From NCBI GenBank assembly GCA_024697505.1, contig JAILFQ010000151.1, forward strand, positions 1-15,509: DNA of 15,509 nucleotides, written 5' to 3'. Below, in pieces: positions 1 to 6,460 of this stretch. The first letter of the stretch is position 1, and each line of letters begins with the position of its first letter. The stretch is from Lachnospiraceae bacterium. Its GTDB lineage: Bacteria > Bacillota > Clostridia > Lachnospirales > Lachnospiraceae. The position numbers were made by a program, and so were the translations under genes. The notes beneath the pieces were generated by a model that did no database searches, was not told the origin of the DNA, and saw only the letters and a list, made by a program, of their open reading frames with translations.

Positions 1-1232
1 ATATGGGCCTTGTAAACGAGGTTTTTACACCTGCAAAGCTGGAAGGTCTTAAAGGAAACATAGGTGTTGGCCATGTAAGGTATTCAACAGCCGGAGCAAG
101 TATAAGAGAAAACACGCAGCCTCTTGTGATCAATTACGTTAAGGGAACTCTTTCCCTTGCTCACAACGGAAATCTTATAAATGCACTTGAACTCAGAGAC
201 GAGCTTGCTTATACAGGGGCAATCTTCCAGACTACCATAGATTCCGAGGTAATTGCTTATCTTATTGCCAGAGAGCGTTTAAAAACAGCTTCTGTGGAAG
301 GGGCGGTCAAGAATGCCATGGCAAAGATCAAGGGCGCATATTCCCTTGTAATATCCAGCCCCCGCAAATTAATAGGTGTAAGAGACCCATTTGGCTTCAG
401 ACCTCTTTGCCTTGGAAAAAGAAAAGATACATATTATTTTGCTTCCGAAAGCTGCGCCCTTGACGCAGTGGATGCAACTTTTATAAGAGATGTGGAGCCG
501 GGAGAAATAGTAACCGTATTAAAAGACGGCACTGTTCTTTCGGACAAATCCCTGTGCCAGAAAAAGCAGGCGAGATGCATTTTTGAAAATATATATTTTG
601 CCAGACCGGATTCCCATATAGACGGAACAGGTATTTACAATTCCAGAATTATGGCGGGCCGTATTCTTGCCCAGACACATCCGGCAGAAGCAGACCTTGT
701 TGTAGGCGTTCCGGATTCCGGAACCGTTGCTGCAATGGGCTATGCAATGGAGTCGGGAATTCCTTACGGAATGGCCTTTGTAAAGAACAGCTATGTAGGA
801 AGAACCTTTATCAAGCCTAAGCAGTCTTCCAGAGAAGCCGGCGTAAGAATTAAACTTAATGCCATTACAGACGTGGTAAAGGGCAAAAGAATAGTAATGA
901 TAGACGATTCCATAGTGCGCGGTACAACCTGCGCCAGGATTGTTAAAATGCTTAAAAAGGCAGGAGCAAAGGAAGTGCATGTAAGAATAAGCGCACCGCC
1001 TTTTGAATATCCTTGTTACTTCGGAACGGACATTCCGGACAGCGAGCAGCTTATTGCCCACGATCATTCCGTAGAAGACATCTGCAAAATGATAAATGCG
1101 GATTCTTTGGGATTTTTGGATGTAACAAGGCTTTCAGAGCTTCTTACCAATAAATGCGGCTTCTGTGATGCGTGCTTTTCGGGAAAATACCCGATAGAGC
1201 CGCCAAAAACAGATATACGCGGAGAAAGATAA
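1..1232 (+). CDS. purF: Amidophosphoribosyltransferase PurF, 5'-truncated by window edge
   Basis: Catalyses the first committed step of de novo purine synthesis: glutamine-derived ammonia is transferred to PRPP to make 5-phosphoribosylamine. The reading frame is open from nt 3; the N-terminal catalytic Cys and the first part of the glutaminase domain lie upstream of the window. The visible part shows the Ntn-hydrolase glutaminase domain (GHVRYSTAG, LAHNGNL, RDPFGFRPL) followed by the phosphoribosyltransferase domain with the PRPP loop IVMIDDSIVRGTT near nt 889-927. Cysteines typical of the 4Fe-4S PurF subtype (B. subtilis-like) are all present: one in ARCIFENIYF, one in EYPCYFG and the pair in CGFCDACFSGKYP near the C-terminus. 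The stop codon at 1230-1232 overlaps the purB ribosome binding site and purB starts 12 nt later, so the two are cotranscribed. The ATG at nt 3 is an internal Met, not the start. Confidence 0.97.
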   Translation, partial: MGLVNEVFTPAKLEGLKGNIGVGHVRYSTAGASIRENTQPLVINYVKGTLSLAHNGNLINALELRDELAYTGAIFQTTIDSEVIAYLIARERLKTASVEGAVKNAMAKIKGAYSLVISSPRKLIGVRDPFGFRPLCLGKRKDTYYFASESCALDAVDATFIRDVEPGEIVTVLKDGTVLSDKSLCQKKQARCIFENIYFARPDSHIDGTGIYNSRIMAGRILAQTHPAEADLVVGVPDSGTVAAMGYAMESGIPYGMAFVKNSYVGRTFIKPKQSSREAGVRIKLNAITDVVKGKRIVMIDDSIVRGTTCARIVKMLKKAGAKEVHVRISAPPFEYPCYFGTDIPDSEQLIAHDHSVEDICKMINADSLGFLDVTRLSELLTNKCGFCDACFSGKYPIEPPKTDIRGER

Positions 1233-1244
1233 AGGAGAATTAAC

Positions 1245-2678
1245 ATGGCATACGATAAGTACACAAGTCCTCTTTCGGAACGTTATGCAAGCGCCGAAAT
1301 GCAGTATATTTTCTCTCCGGAGAAGAAATTCCGTACCTGGAGAAAGCTTTGGATAGCTCTTGCGGAGGCAGAGCACGAGCTGGGGCTTAATATTACCGAG
1401 GAACAGATTGCAGAGCTTAAAGCCCATGCAGAAGATATAAATTTTGATGTGGCAAAGGAAAGAGAAGCCCTTGTGCGCCATGATGTTATGTCCCATGTGT
1501 ATGCATACGGCGTGCAGTGCCCTAACGCAAAGGGAATAATTCACCTTGGGGCAACCTCCTGCTACGTTGGTGACAATACAGATATCATTGTTATGACGGA
1601 AGCTTTAAAGCTTGTAAGAAAGAAACTGATAAACGTTCTTGCCGAGCTTGCAAAGTTTGCAGAAAAAGAAAAGGCACAGCCTACACTTGCATTTACTCAT
1701 TTCCAGCCTGCCCAGCCTACAACGGTTGGTAAGCGTGCCACCCTTTGGATGATGGAACTTAAACTTGATCTTGACGACCTTGACTATGTAATAGATTCTA
1801 TGGCGCTTCTTGGTTCCAAGGGAACCACAGGAACCCAGGCAAGCTTTTTGGAACTCTTTGACGGAGACCATGAAAAGGTTAGAGAACTGGACAGAAAGAT
1901 AGCAAAGAAGATGGGCTTTTCATCATGTTTTCCTGTTTCCGGCCAGACATATTCCAGAAAAACGGATACAAGAGTTGTAAACGTACTTGCGGGAATAGCG
2001 GCAAGCGCTCACAAATTCTCAAATGATATAAGACTTTTACAGCATTTAAAGGAAGTGGAGGAGCCTTTTGAAAAGAACCAGATAGGTTCTTCCGCAATGG
2101 CATATAAGAGAAACCCTATGAGAAGCGAAAGGATTGCTTCCCTTTGCCGTTACGTAATGGTAGACGCTCTTAACCCTGCAATTACTTCCGCAACCCAGTG
2201 GTTTGAAAGAACTCTGGACGATTCCGCTAACAAGCGCCTTTCCGTACCGGAAGCCTTCCTTGCTATAGACGGAATCTTAGACCTTTACCTTAATGTTGTG
2301 GACGGCCTTGTGGTTTACCCTAAGGTAATAGAAAAGCACATGATGGCAGAGCTTCCTTTTATGGCTACGGAAAATATAATGATGGATGCGGTTAAAGCAG
2401 GCGGAGACCGTCAGGAACTTCACGAGAAGATAAGACAGCTTTCCATGGAAGCCGGAAAGAACGTAAAGGTAGAGGGTAAAGACAATAACCTTCTTGAACT
2501 TATTGCTGCAGACCCTGCTTTTAACTTATCATTGGATGAACTTAAGGCCCTTATGGAGCCTTCCAGATATGTGGGAAGATCCAAAGAACAGGTGGAAGAG
2601 TTCCTTAAGGAAGTTATAAATCCTATTCTTGAAGAAAACAAAGACCTGCTTGGGATTAAAGCAGAAATAAAGGTTTGA
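1245..2678 (+). CDS. purB: Adenylosuccinate lyase PurB (human-ADSL-like subtype)
   Basis: 477-aa fumarase/aspartase-superfamily enzyme of the purine pathway. It cleaves SAICAR to AICAR and adenylosuccinate to AMP, releasing fumarate; cytoplasmic homotetramer in the family. Visible motifs: GATSCYVGDNTD, THFQPAQPTTVGKR (H152 is the expected catalytic base/acid), KGTTGTQASFLELF, GQTYSRK, and the flexible signature loop GSSAMAYKRNPMRSER at residues 281-296 with the catalytic Ser pair 282/283. These stretches follow human ADSL much more closely than the shorter B. subtilis-type PurB. The usual Pro of SSAMP is Ala here, which the fumarate-lyase signature tolerates. AAAGGAG at 1231-1237 lies 7 nt before the ATG. 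Last gene of the visible purine operon; it converges on the araC-type gene, with 41 bp between the stop codons. Confidence 0.97.
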   Translation: MAYDKYTSPLSERYASAEMQYIFSPEKKFRTWRKLWIALAEAEHELGLNITEEQIAELKAHAEDINFDVAKEREALVRHDVMSHVYAYGVQCPNAKGIIHLGATSCYVGDNTDIIVMTEALKLVRKKLINVLAELAKFAEKEKAQPTLAFTHFQPAQPTTVGKRATLWMMELKLDLDDLDYVIDSMALLGSKGTTGTQASFLELFDGDHEKVRELDRKIAKKMGFSSCFPVSGQTYSRKTDTRVVNVLAGIAASAHKFSNDIRLLQHLKEVEEPFEKNQIGSSAMAYKRNPMRSERIASLCRYVMVDALNPAITSATQWFERTLDDSANKRLSVPEAFLAIDGILDLYLNVVDGLVVYPKVIEKHMMAELPFMATENIMMDAVKAGGDRQELHEKIRQLSMEAGKNVKVEGKDNNLLELIAADPAFNLSLDELKALMEPSRYVGRSKEQVEEFLKEVINPILEENKDLLGIKAEIKV

Positions 2679-2719
2679 TGAACCTTATAAAACGCTTTTC
2701 GGTATAGGTTTTACGCTTA

Positions 2720-3613
2720 TCATTTTATAAAAAAGTTGTGGGTGTTGTACGTATTTCTGTACTCTGTGGGAGACAGACCCTTAACTTTTTTAAAGGCGTT
2801 GGAAAAATTGTGGTTGTCCGAAAAGCCTAAACTGTAAGCAATCCTGGAGACGGGAGTGGCACTTTCCGAAAGGATCTTGGCGGCCCTCTCCATTTTAAGA
2901 GAAAGAATATATTGTTTTAATGAAATGCCTGATCTTGCCTTGAAAAAGGTGGTCAGGTATTTTTTGTTATAGCCGAAATAATCCGCAATTCCTGCAACTG
3001 TCAGGGAGTCCCCTATGTGCCAGGAAATGTAGTCGCATATATCTTCAAAGGTTTGCCTTCGCGAGAGAACGATCTTATTGCTTTCGCTTAGGGAAAGCTG
3101 CATGGAAAGCTCCAGGAGAATGGCTTTTGCAAGAGCAGAGTTTAAATCTGCGTTTTTATAGCGCATGTCGCTGTCCTGAAGCTGTTTCATAAGCACAATA
3201 AGTCTGTCCGGGTGAGGAAGACTTTTTGTCTCCGGGATAATTAATGAATTTGTCATCTTCTTTTCGGAAATGCTTGTTACATAATCTTTGTAAACGGCGT
3301 CTCCGCCTCCGCCTTCATAGGAGGTGTGGTCATTTTTATCATTATTGTAAGAAAAGTGCAGCCAGTAAAAGGAGCAATCCGAAGACTTGTAACCATGCTG
3401 AAATGAAGTGGGGGGCATAAGAAGGTACTCCCCCTTGCAAACCGCGAATTCAGCCCTGTCCGAAGCAATGTAAAGGGTGCCTTCGGTAACCACCATAAGT
3501 TCGTAATCTTTAAGGTCTCTTGTTAAATGTATCCAGTCTTCTCCGGGAGCAATAAACTTTCCGCTCCAATGATAGGTATAATCAAGTTTTGGGTTGAAGG
3601 AATATATGGACAT
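2720..3613 (-). CDS. AraC-family transcriptional regulator
   Basis: 297 aa from the chosen start. The N-terminal about 150 residues form a cupin-like AraC effector domain (MVVTEGTLYIASDRAEFAVCKGEYLLMPP is the typical beta-barrel run). The last about 100 residues hold the double helix-turn-helix: SLTVAGIADYFGYNKKYLTTFFKARSG for the first helix pair and PVSRIAYSLGFSDNHNFSNAFKKVKGLSPTEYRN for the second, matching the AraC signature. The reading frame extends upstream to 3718, but the Met at 3613 has AAGGAG 6-7 nt before it and a TATAAT-type promoter 60 nt upstream, so it is preferred; the upstream extension would overlap that promoter. The gene is divergent from the GH127/146 gene, the usual arrangement for an AraC activator of a sugar-utilisation gene. 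The effector is unknown; arabinose or an arabino-oligosaccharide is a guess from the neighbour. Confidence 0.93.
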   Translation of the reverse strand: MSIYSFNPKLDYTYHWSGKFIAPGEDWIHLTRDLKDYELMVVTEGTLYIASDRAEFAVCKGEYLLMPPTSFQHGYKSSDCSFYWLHFSYNNDKNDHTSYEGGGGDAVYKDYVTSISEKKMTNSLIIPETKSLPHPDRLIVLMKQLQDSDMRYKNADLNSALAKAILLELSMQLSLSESNKIVLSRRQTFEDICDYISWHIGDSLTVAGIADYFGYNKKYLTTFFKARSGISLKQYILSLKMERAAKILSESATPVSRIAYSLGFSDNHNFSNAFKKVKGLSPTEYRNTYNTHNFFIK

Positions 3614-3797
3614 GAAAGGCTCCTTTTGTAAGTGTAGGATAAAATTCACACCTAAAACAAAGGTGTTTAATCGATTATATAACCTTTTTACACCTAATGC
3701 AACTTTTAGGAATTCCATAAAGTAAAATAGGAGGTTATAGTATTAAAGTGAAGAGTTAAATACATGACTTTTTGTGCGAAATGGGGAGGATCCGTAA
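3614..3797. promoter_or_regulatory. Divergent control region between araC-type gene and GH127/146 gene
   Basis: On the minus strand, TTGCAT (3702-3697), a 17-bp spacer and a perfect TATAAT (3679-3674) form a credible sigma-A promoter for the regulator, giving a leader of about 55 nt. An inverted repeat ACACCT (3648-3653), 7-nt spacer, AGGTGT (3661-3666) lies just downstream of the predicted start site. ACACCTAA recurs at 3690-3697, exactly 42 bp (four helical turns) from the copy at 3648-3655, and sits between the -35 and -10 boxes. This geometry suits a dimeric or looping AraC protein that represses its own gene. Plus-strand -10 candidates are TAAAAT (3723-3728) and TATAGT (3736-3741), both without a good -35, as expected of an activator-dependent promoter. 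GGGAGGA at 3783-3789 is the GH ribosome binding site. The protein that binds here is inferred. Confidence 0.55.
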
Positions 3798-5759
3798 ATG
3801 GGAAATCTTAAATACGATATGGCAGGTCTTAAGGCGTTTCCGTTAAGCAAGGTTACTTTGCTTGATAAGACCTATATAAACGCCTTTGAAAAGGAAACAG
3901 ATTATCTTAAAAGTTTTGACACAGACAGGCTTCTGGCAGGCTTTAGAGAAACCGCGGGACTGGATATGAAGGGGAAGAAAAGATATGAGGGGTGGGAAGA
4001 CTCCCTTATCGGCGGACATACCATGGGTCATTATATGGCAGCTTTATCTAATGCCTTTTCGTCAGCAAATTCCGGGAAGGAAGATAAAAAAATTCTTTTG
4101 GGACTTTTAAAGGAATTGACATACGGACTCAGAGACTGTCAGGCAAAAACCGGCACCGGTTTTATATTCGGTGCTACCGTAATAGATAAAGACAATATAG
4201 AAAAGCAATTTGACAATGTGGAAATAAGCAAGGCAAATATTGAAAAAGAAGCCTGGGTGCCATGGTATACCATGCATAAAATATTTGAAGGACTTGTTGC
4301 GGCAGCAAATATTGAGATTGTAAAAGGGTTTGAAGAAGAGGCATCAGGCCTTGCAAAAACAGCCCTTAAAACCCTTGGACTTCTTGCAGACTGGGTTTAT
4401 GAGCGTACGGAAAGATGGAGCGAAGAGACTGCAAGAAAAGTATTAAATATTGAGTACGGCGGTATGAACGATGTACTTTATGATACCTTCCTTTTAACCG
4501 GGAAAAAGGAGCATTTAAAGGCCGCCCACGCTTTTGACGAGGAGTCTTTGTTTGAGAGAGTATTTAAGGCAAAGGATGGAGACGATGTATTAAACGATAT
4601 ACATGCAAATACAACCATTCCAAAGTTTATGGGGGCACTTAAAAGATATGTGGTAACGGGAGAAAAAAAGTATCTTGAATATGCAAAGGCTTTTTGGAAT
4701 ACTGTTACAAGGAACCATACTTATATTACCGGTGGAAATTCCGAGTGGGAACACTTCGGCAGGGACGGTATATTAAACAAAGAAAGAACCAATTGCAATA
4801 ACGAAACCTGTAACGTTTACAATATGCTTAAACTTACAAAGCTTCTTTACGAGATAAGCGGAGATGGAAAATATGCGGACTATATGGAAAATGCCCAGGT
4901 AAATTCCATTATGTCTTCTCAAAATCCGGAGACCGGAATGACAACCTATTTTCAGCCCATGGCAAGCGGCTATTTTAAGGTGTATTCGGACAGGTATACC
5001 CGCTTTTGGTGCTGCACGGGAACGGGCATGGAGAACTTCTCCAAACTCCAGGAGAGCTTTTATTTTAAGAAAAACGATATGTTGATCATAAACCGTTATG
5101 TTTCTTCCTCTCTTTGTGCATATGGCATTGAGATTGAGCAAAGGTCCGACATACCATTCGGGAATACGGTACACTTTGAATTTAAAAAAGACTATACCGG
5201 GAAATTGGCTTTCCGGCTTCCGGACTGGCTTGCAGGAGAAGCAGAATTTGAAATTAACGAAAAGTCAGTTACCTATAGAAAGATAAGTTCGGGAGGCTTG
5301 GGAAGCCCGGAAAGATCAAACGGATATGCAATGCTCAGCGGAGAGTACAAAAAAGGATTTACGATCGACATTAAACTTCCTATGGAGGTCCGGGCGTATT
5401 CGCTCCCGGATTCGGAAGATACATATGCATTTAAGTATGGCCCTGTTGTGCTTTCTGCCCTGCTTGGAAGCGAAGATATGGAAACTTCGGAAACGGGAGT
5501 TATAGTTACTATTCCCGCAAAGCAGGTAATAAAGGCTTCCTATATTCCATCAGGTTGCGAAGAAGTGGTGGTGTACAAGCCTACTGTAAAAGAGTATATT
5601 AAAGACATTAATAAATACCTTGTAAGAGATAAAGACAATGACAAATTGTCATTTAGTCTCTTAAACTGCGACTCACATCTTACATATGTAACTCACTACA
5701 GTCAGTACAAAGAAAGATATGGCATCTATTTATCTTTCAGAGCCGGAAGGAAAGAGTAA
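3798..5759 (+). CDS. GH127/GH146-type beta-L-arabinofuranosidase (DUF1680)
   Basis: 653 aa, about the length of the bifidobacterial beta-L-arabinofuranosidase HypBA1, with no signal peptide or membrane segment, so probably cytoplasmic. The N-terminal two thirds is the (alpha/alpha)6 barrel: FPLSKVTLLDKTY, SFDTDRLLAGFRE, GGHTMGHYMAALS, WVPWYTMHKIFEGL and EYGGMNDVLYD are characteristic. The zinc-thiolate active site of GH127 is intact: Glu336 and Cys338 in NNETCNVYNM, and the Cys405-Cys406 pair in FWCCTGTGMEN, where Cys405 would be the nucleophile. Glu316 or Glu318 in GGNSEWEHFG is the likely acid/base. Beta-sandwich domains follow. In the family the enzyme removes beta-L-arabinofuranose from arabino-oligosaccharides, extensin-type glycoproteins or pectin side chains. 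I cannot separate GH127 from GH146 by eye. It appears monocistronic, with a terminator-like hairpin 60 nt past the stop. Confidence 0.9.
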   Translation: MGNLKYDMAGLKAFPLSKVTLLDKTYINAFEKETDYLKSFDTDRLLAGFRETAGLDMKGKKRYEGWEDSLIGGHTMGHYMAALSNAFSSANSGKEDKKILLGLLKELTYGLRDCQAKTGTGFIFGATVIDKDNIEKQFDNVEISKANIEKEAWVPWYTMHKIFEGLVAAANIEIVKGFEEEASGLAKTALKTLGLLADWVYERTERWSEETARKVLNIEYGGMNDVLYDTFLLTGKKEHLKAAHAFDEESLFERVFKAKDGDDVLNDIHANTTIPKFMGALKRYVVTGEKKYLEYAKAFWNTVTRNHTYITGGNSEWEHFGRDGILNKERTNCNNETCNVYNMLKLTKLLYEISGDGKYADYMENAQVNSIMSSQNPETGMTTYFQPMASGYFKVYSDRYTRFWCCTGTGMENFSKLQESFYFKKNDMLIINRYVSSSLCAYGIEIEQRSDIPFGNTVHFEFKKDYTGKLAFRLPDWLAGEAEFEINEKSVTYRKISSGGLGSPERSNGYAMLSGEYKKGFTIDIKLPMEVRAYSLPDSEDTYAFKYGPVVLSALLGSEDMETSETGVIVTIPAKQVIKASYIPSGCEEVVVYKPTVKEYIKDINKYLVRDKDNDKLSFSLLNCDSHLTYVTHYSQYKERYGIYLSFRAGRKE

Positions 5760-5816
5760 GGTAAGAAGGAGTAATTTAAAAAGCTTATATCACTTCCTTT
5801 AGTAAGAGAAATGTTT

Positions 5817-5864
5817 AGAAGAGGAGCTGCCATACTGTGTTGTGTGGTGGCTCCTTCTTCTTTT
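5817..5864 (+). terminator. Candidate intrinsic terminator of GH127/146 gene
   Basis: An imperfect hairpin with left arm GAAGAGGAGCTGCCAT (5818-5833) and right arm GTGGTGGCTCCTTCTTC (5844-5860) around a loop of about 10 nt, followed by TTTT and an AT-rich stretch. The arms pair after single-base bulges. It lies 58 nt after the stop and just before the tandem array. The short, interrupted U tract makes it a moderate candidate. Confidence 0.6.
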
Positions 5865-5880
5865 AAAAATAAATGGGGAT

Positions 5881-6281
5881 ACCCGGGCGGGAAAGCACTA
5901 CAATATTGAAGCTATTGGCCGGAGTGTAGTGGTTTTGGAAAGCTACCGGGCAGAAAAGCACTACACAAAGGAAGCTTTCTTCAAAAGTGTAGTGGTTTTG
6001 GAGAGCTACCGGGCAGAAAAGCACTACACAAAGGAAGCTTTCTTCAAAAGTGTAGTGGTTTTGGAGAGCTTCCGGGCAGAAAAACACTACACAAATGAAG
6101 CTTTCTTCAAAAGTGTAGTGGTTTTGGAAAGCTTCCGGGTAGAAAAGCACTACACAAAGGAAGCTTTCATTGAAAGTGTAGTGGTTTTGGGAAGCTACCG
6201 GGCAGAAAAGCACTACACAAAGGAAACTTTCTTCAAAGGTGTAGTGGTTTTGGAAAACTACCGGGCAGAAAAACACTACAC
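5881..6281. repeat. 63-bp tandem repeat array, each unit carrying a long palindrome
   Basis: Six copies start at 5924, 5987, 6050, 6113, 6176 and 6239, exactly 63 bp apart; the last stops after its palindrome at 6281. A degenerate half copy occupies 5881-5902 (ACCCGGGCGG then GAAAGCACTACA). Each unit starts with the arm GTGTAGTGGTTTT, then a 17-nt loop (GGARAGCTWCCGGGYAG in most copies), then the arm AAAAGCACTACAC, then a linker of about 20 nt that contains a smaller imperfect palindrome around AAGCTT. The 13-nt arms pair at 12 positions. The ninth position is unpaired in every copy (G opposite G in four copies, G opposite A in two). Differences between copies fall mostly in loop and linker, while the GTGTAGTG/CACTACAC ends are invariant. 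The period is a multiple of three and both strands are open through the array, but no ribosome binding site supports translation. Function unknown. Confidence 0.93.
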
Positions 6282-6460
6282 CATCGGATTGCAAGTATCA
6301 TTTACTATTTTGATGATTTATTTAATGTATGTTCTCGTATAAACGTTTTTTTTATAGGCCTTTCCTTTTAGTTGATGGTGCTTGGACCGTCTCCGGTCGT
6401 ATTCTATAACCATGGGGTTACTATGCCCCGGGGTAAGTCTATCTATTGGAGGAAGGATAA
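6282..6460 (+). promoter_or_regulatory. Leader and promoter region of the chemoreceptor gene
   Basis: After the array comes an AT-rich stretch with an eight-T run at about 6346-6353. A promoter candidate is TTGGAC (6382-6387), a 17-bp spacer and TATAAC (6405-6410). Three compact palindromes are packed here: GACCG-TCTC-CGGTC inside the spacer (about 6384-6398), TAACC-ATGG-GGTTA (6407-6420) across the -10 and start site, and CCCCGGGG (6426-6433). GGGG at 6414-6417 can also pair with CCCC at 6426-6429, so alternative folds exist. GGAGG at 6448-6452 lies 8 nt before the ATG and is the ribosome binding site. I do not recognise a known riboswitch. Confidence 0.4.

Noticed and set aside
3..5. ATG at nt 3 as the purF start
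   Set aside because: PurF needs an N-terminal catalytic Cys and further glutaminase residues before this point; MGLVNEVF is internal to the family.
519..1067. Minus-strand frame of 182 codons opposite purF
   Set aside because: Antisense to conserved PurF coding sequence; Cys/His/Tyr-rich shadow composition with no motif.
2670..2719. Terminator between purB and the converging AraC gene
   Set aside because: AAGGTT-TGATG-AACCTT at 2670-2686 can pair around the stop codon, but no U tract follows and the arms are short; not strong enough to call.
3614..3718. Upstream extension of the AraC-type protein to a Met at 3718
   Set aside because: It would add 35 residues that do not fit the family and would run through the TTGCAT-N17-TATAAT promoter; the Met at 3613 has a strong ribosome binding site.
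5881..6281. CRISPR array
   Set aside because: The units repeat over their full 63 bp, linkers included; there are no unique spacers and no cas genes nearby.
5842..6342. Open frame of 166 codons (plus) and 143 codons (minus, 5863-6294) through the 63-bp repeats
   Set aside because: No ribosome binding site. The plus frame starts with GTG inside a terminator hairpin and is a by-product of a repeat length divisible by three. Kept only as a low-interest finding.
6290..6460. c-di-GMP (GEMM-I), GEMM-II or fluoride riboswitch before the chemoreceptor
   Set aside because: Only short fragments resemble GEMM-I (TCTCCGG, TAACCAT, GGGGTTAC). The conserved CACGCA and GACGCAAAGCC blocks are missing, and the other classes fit no better.
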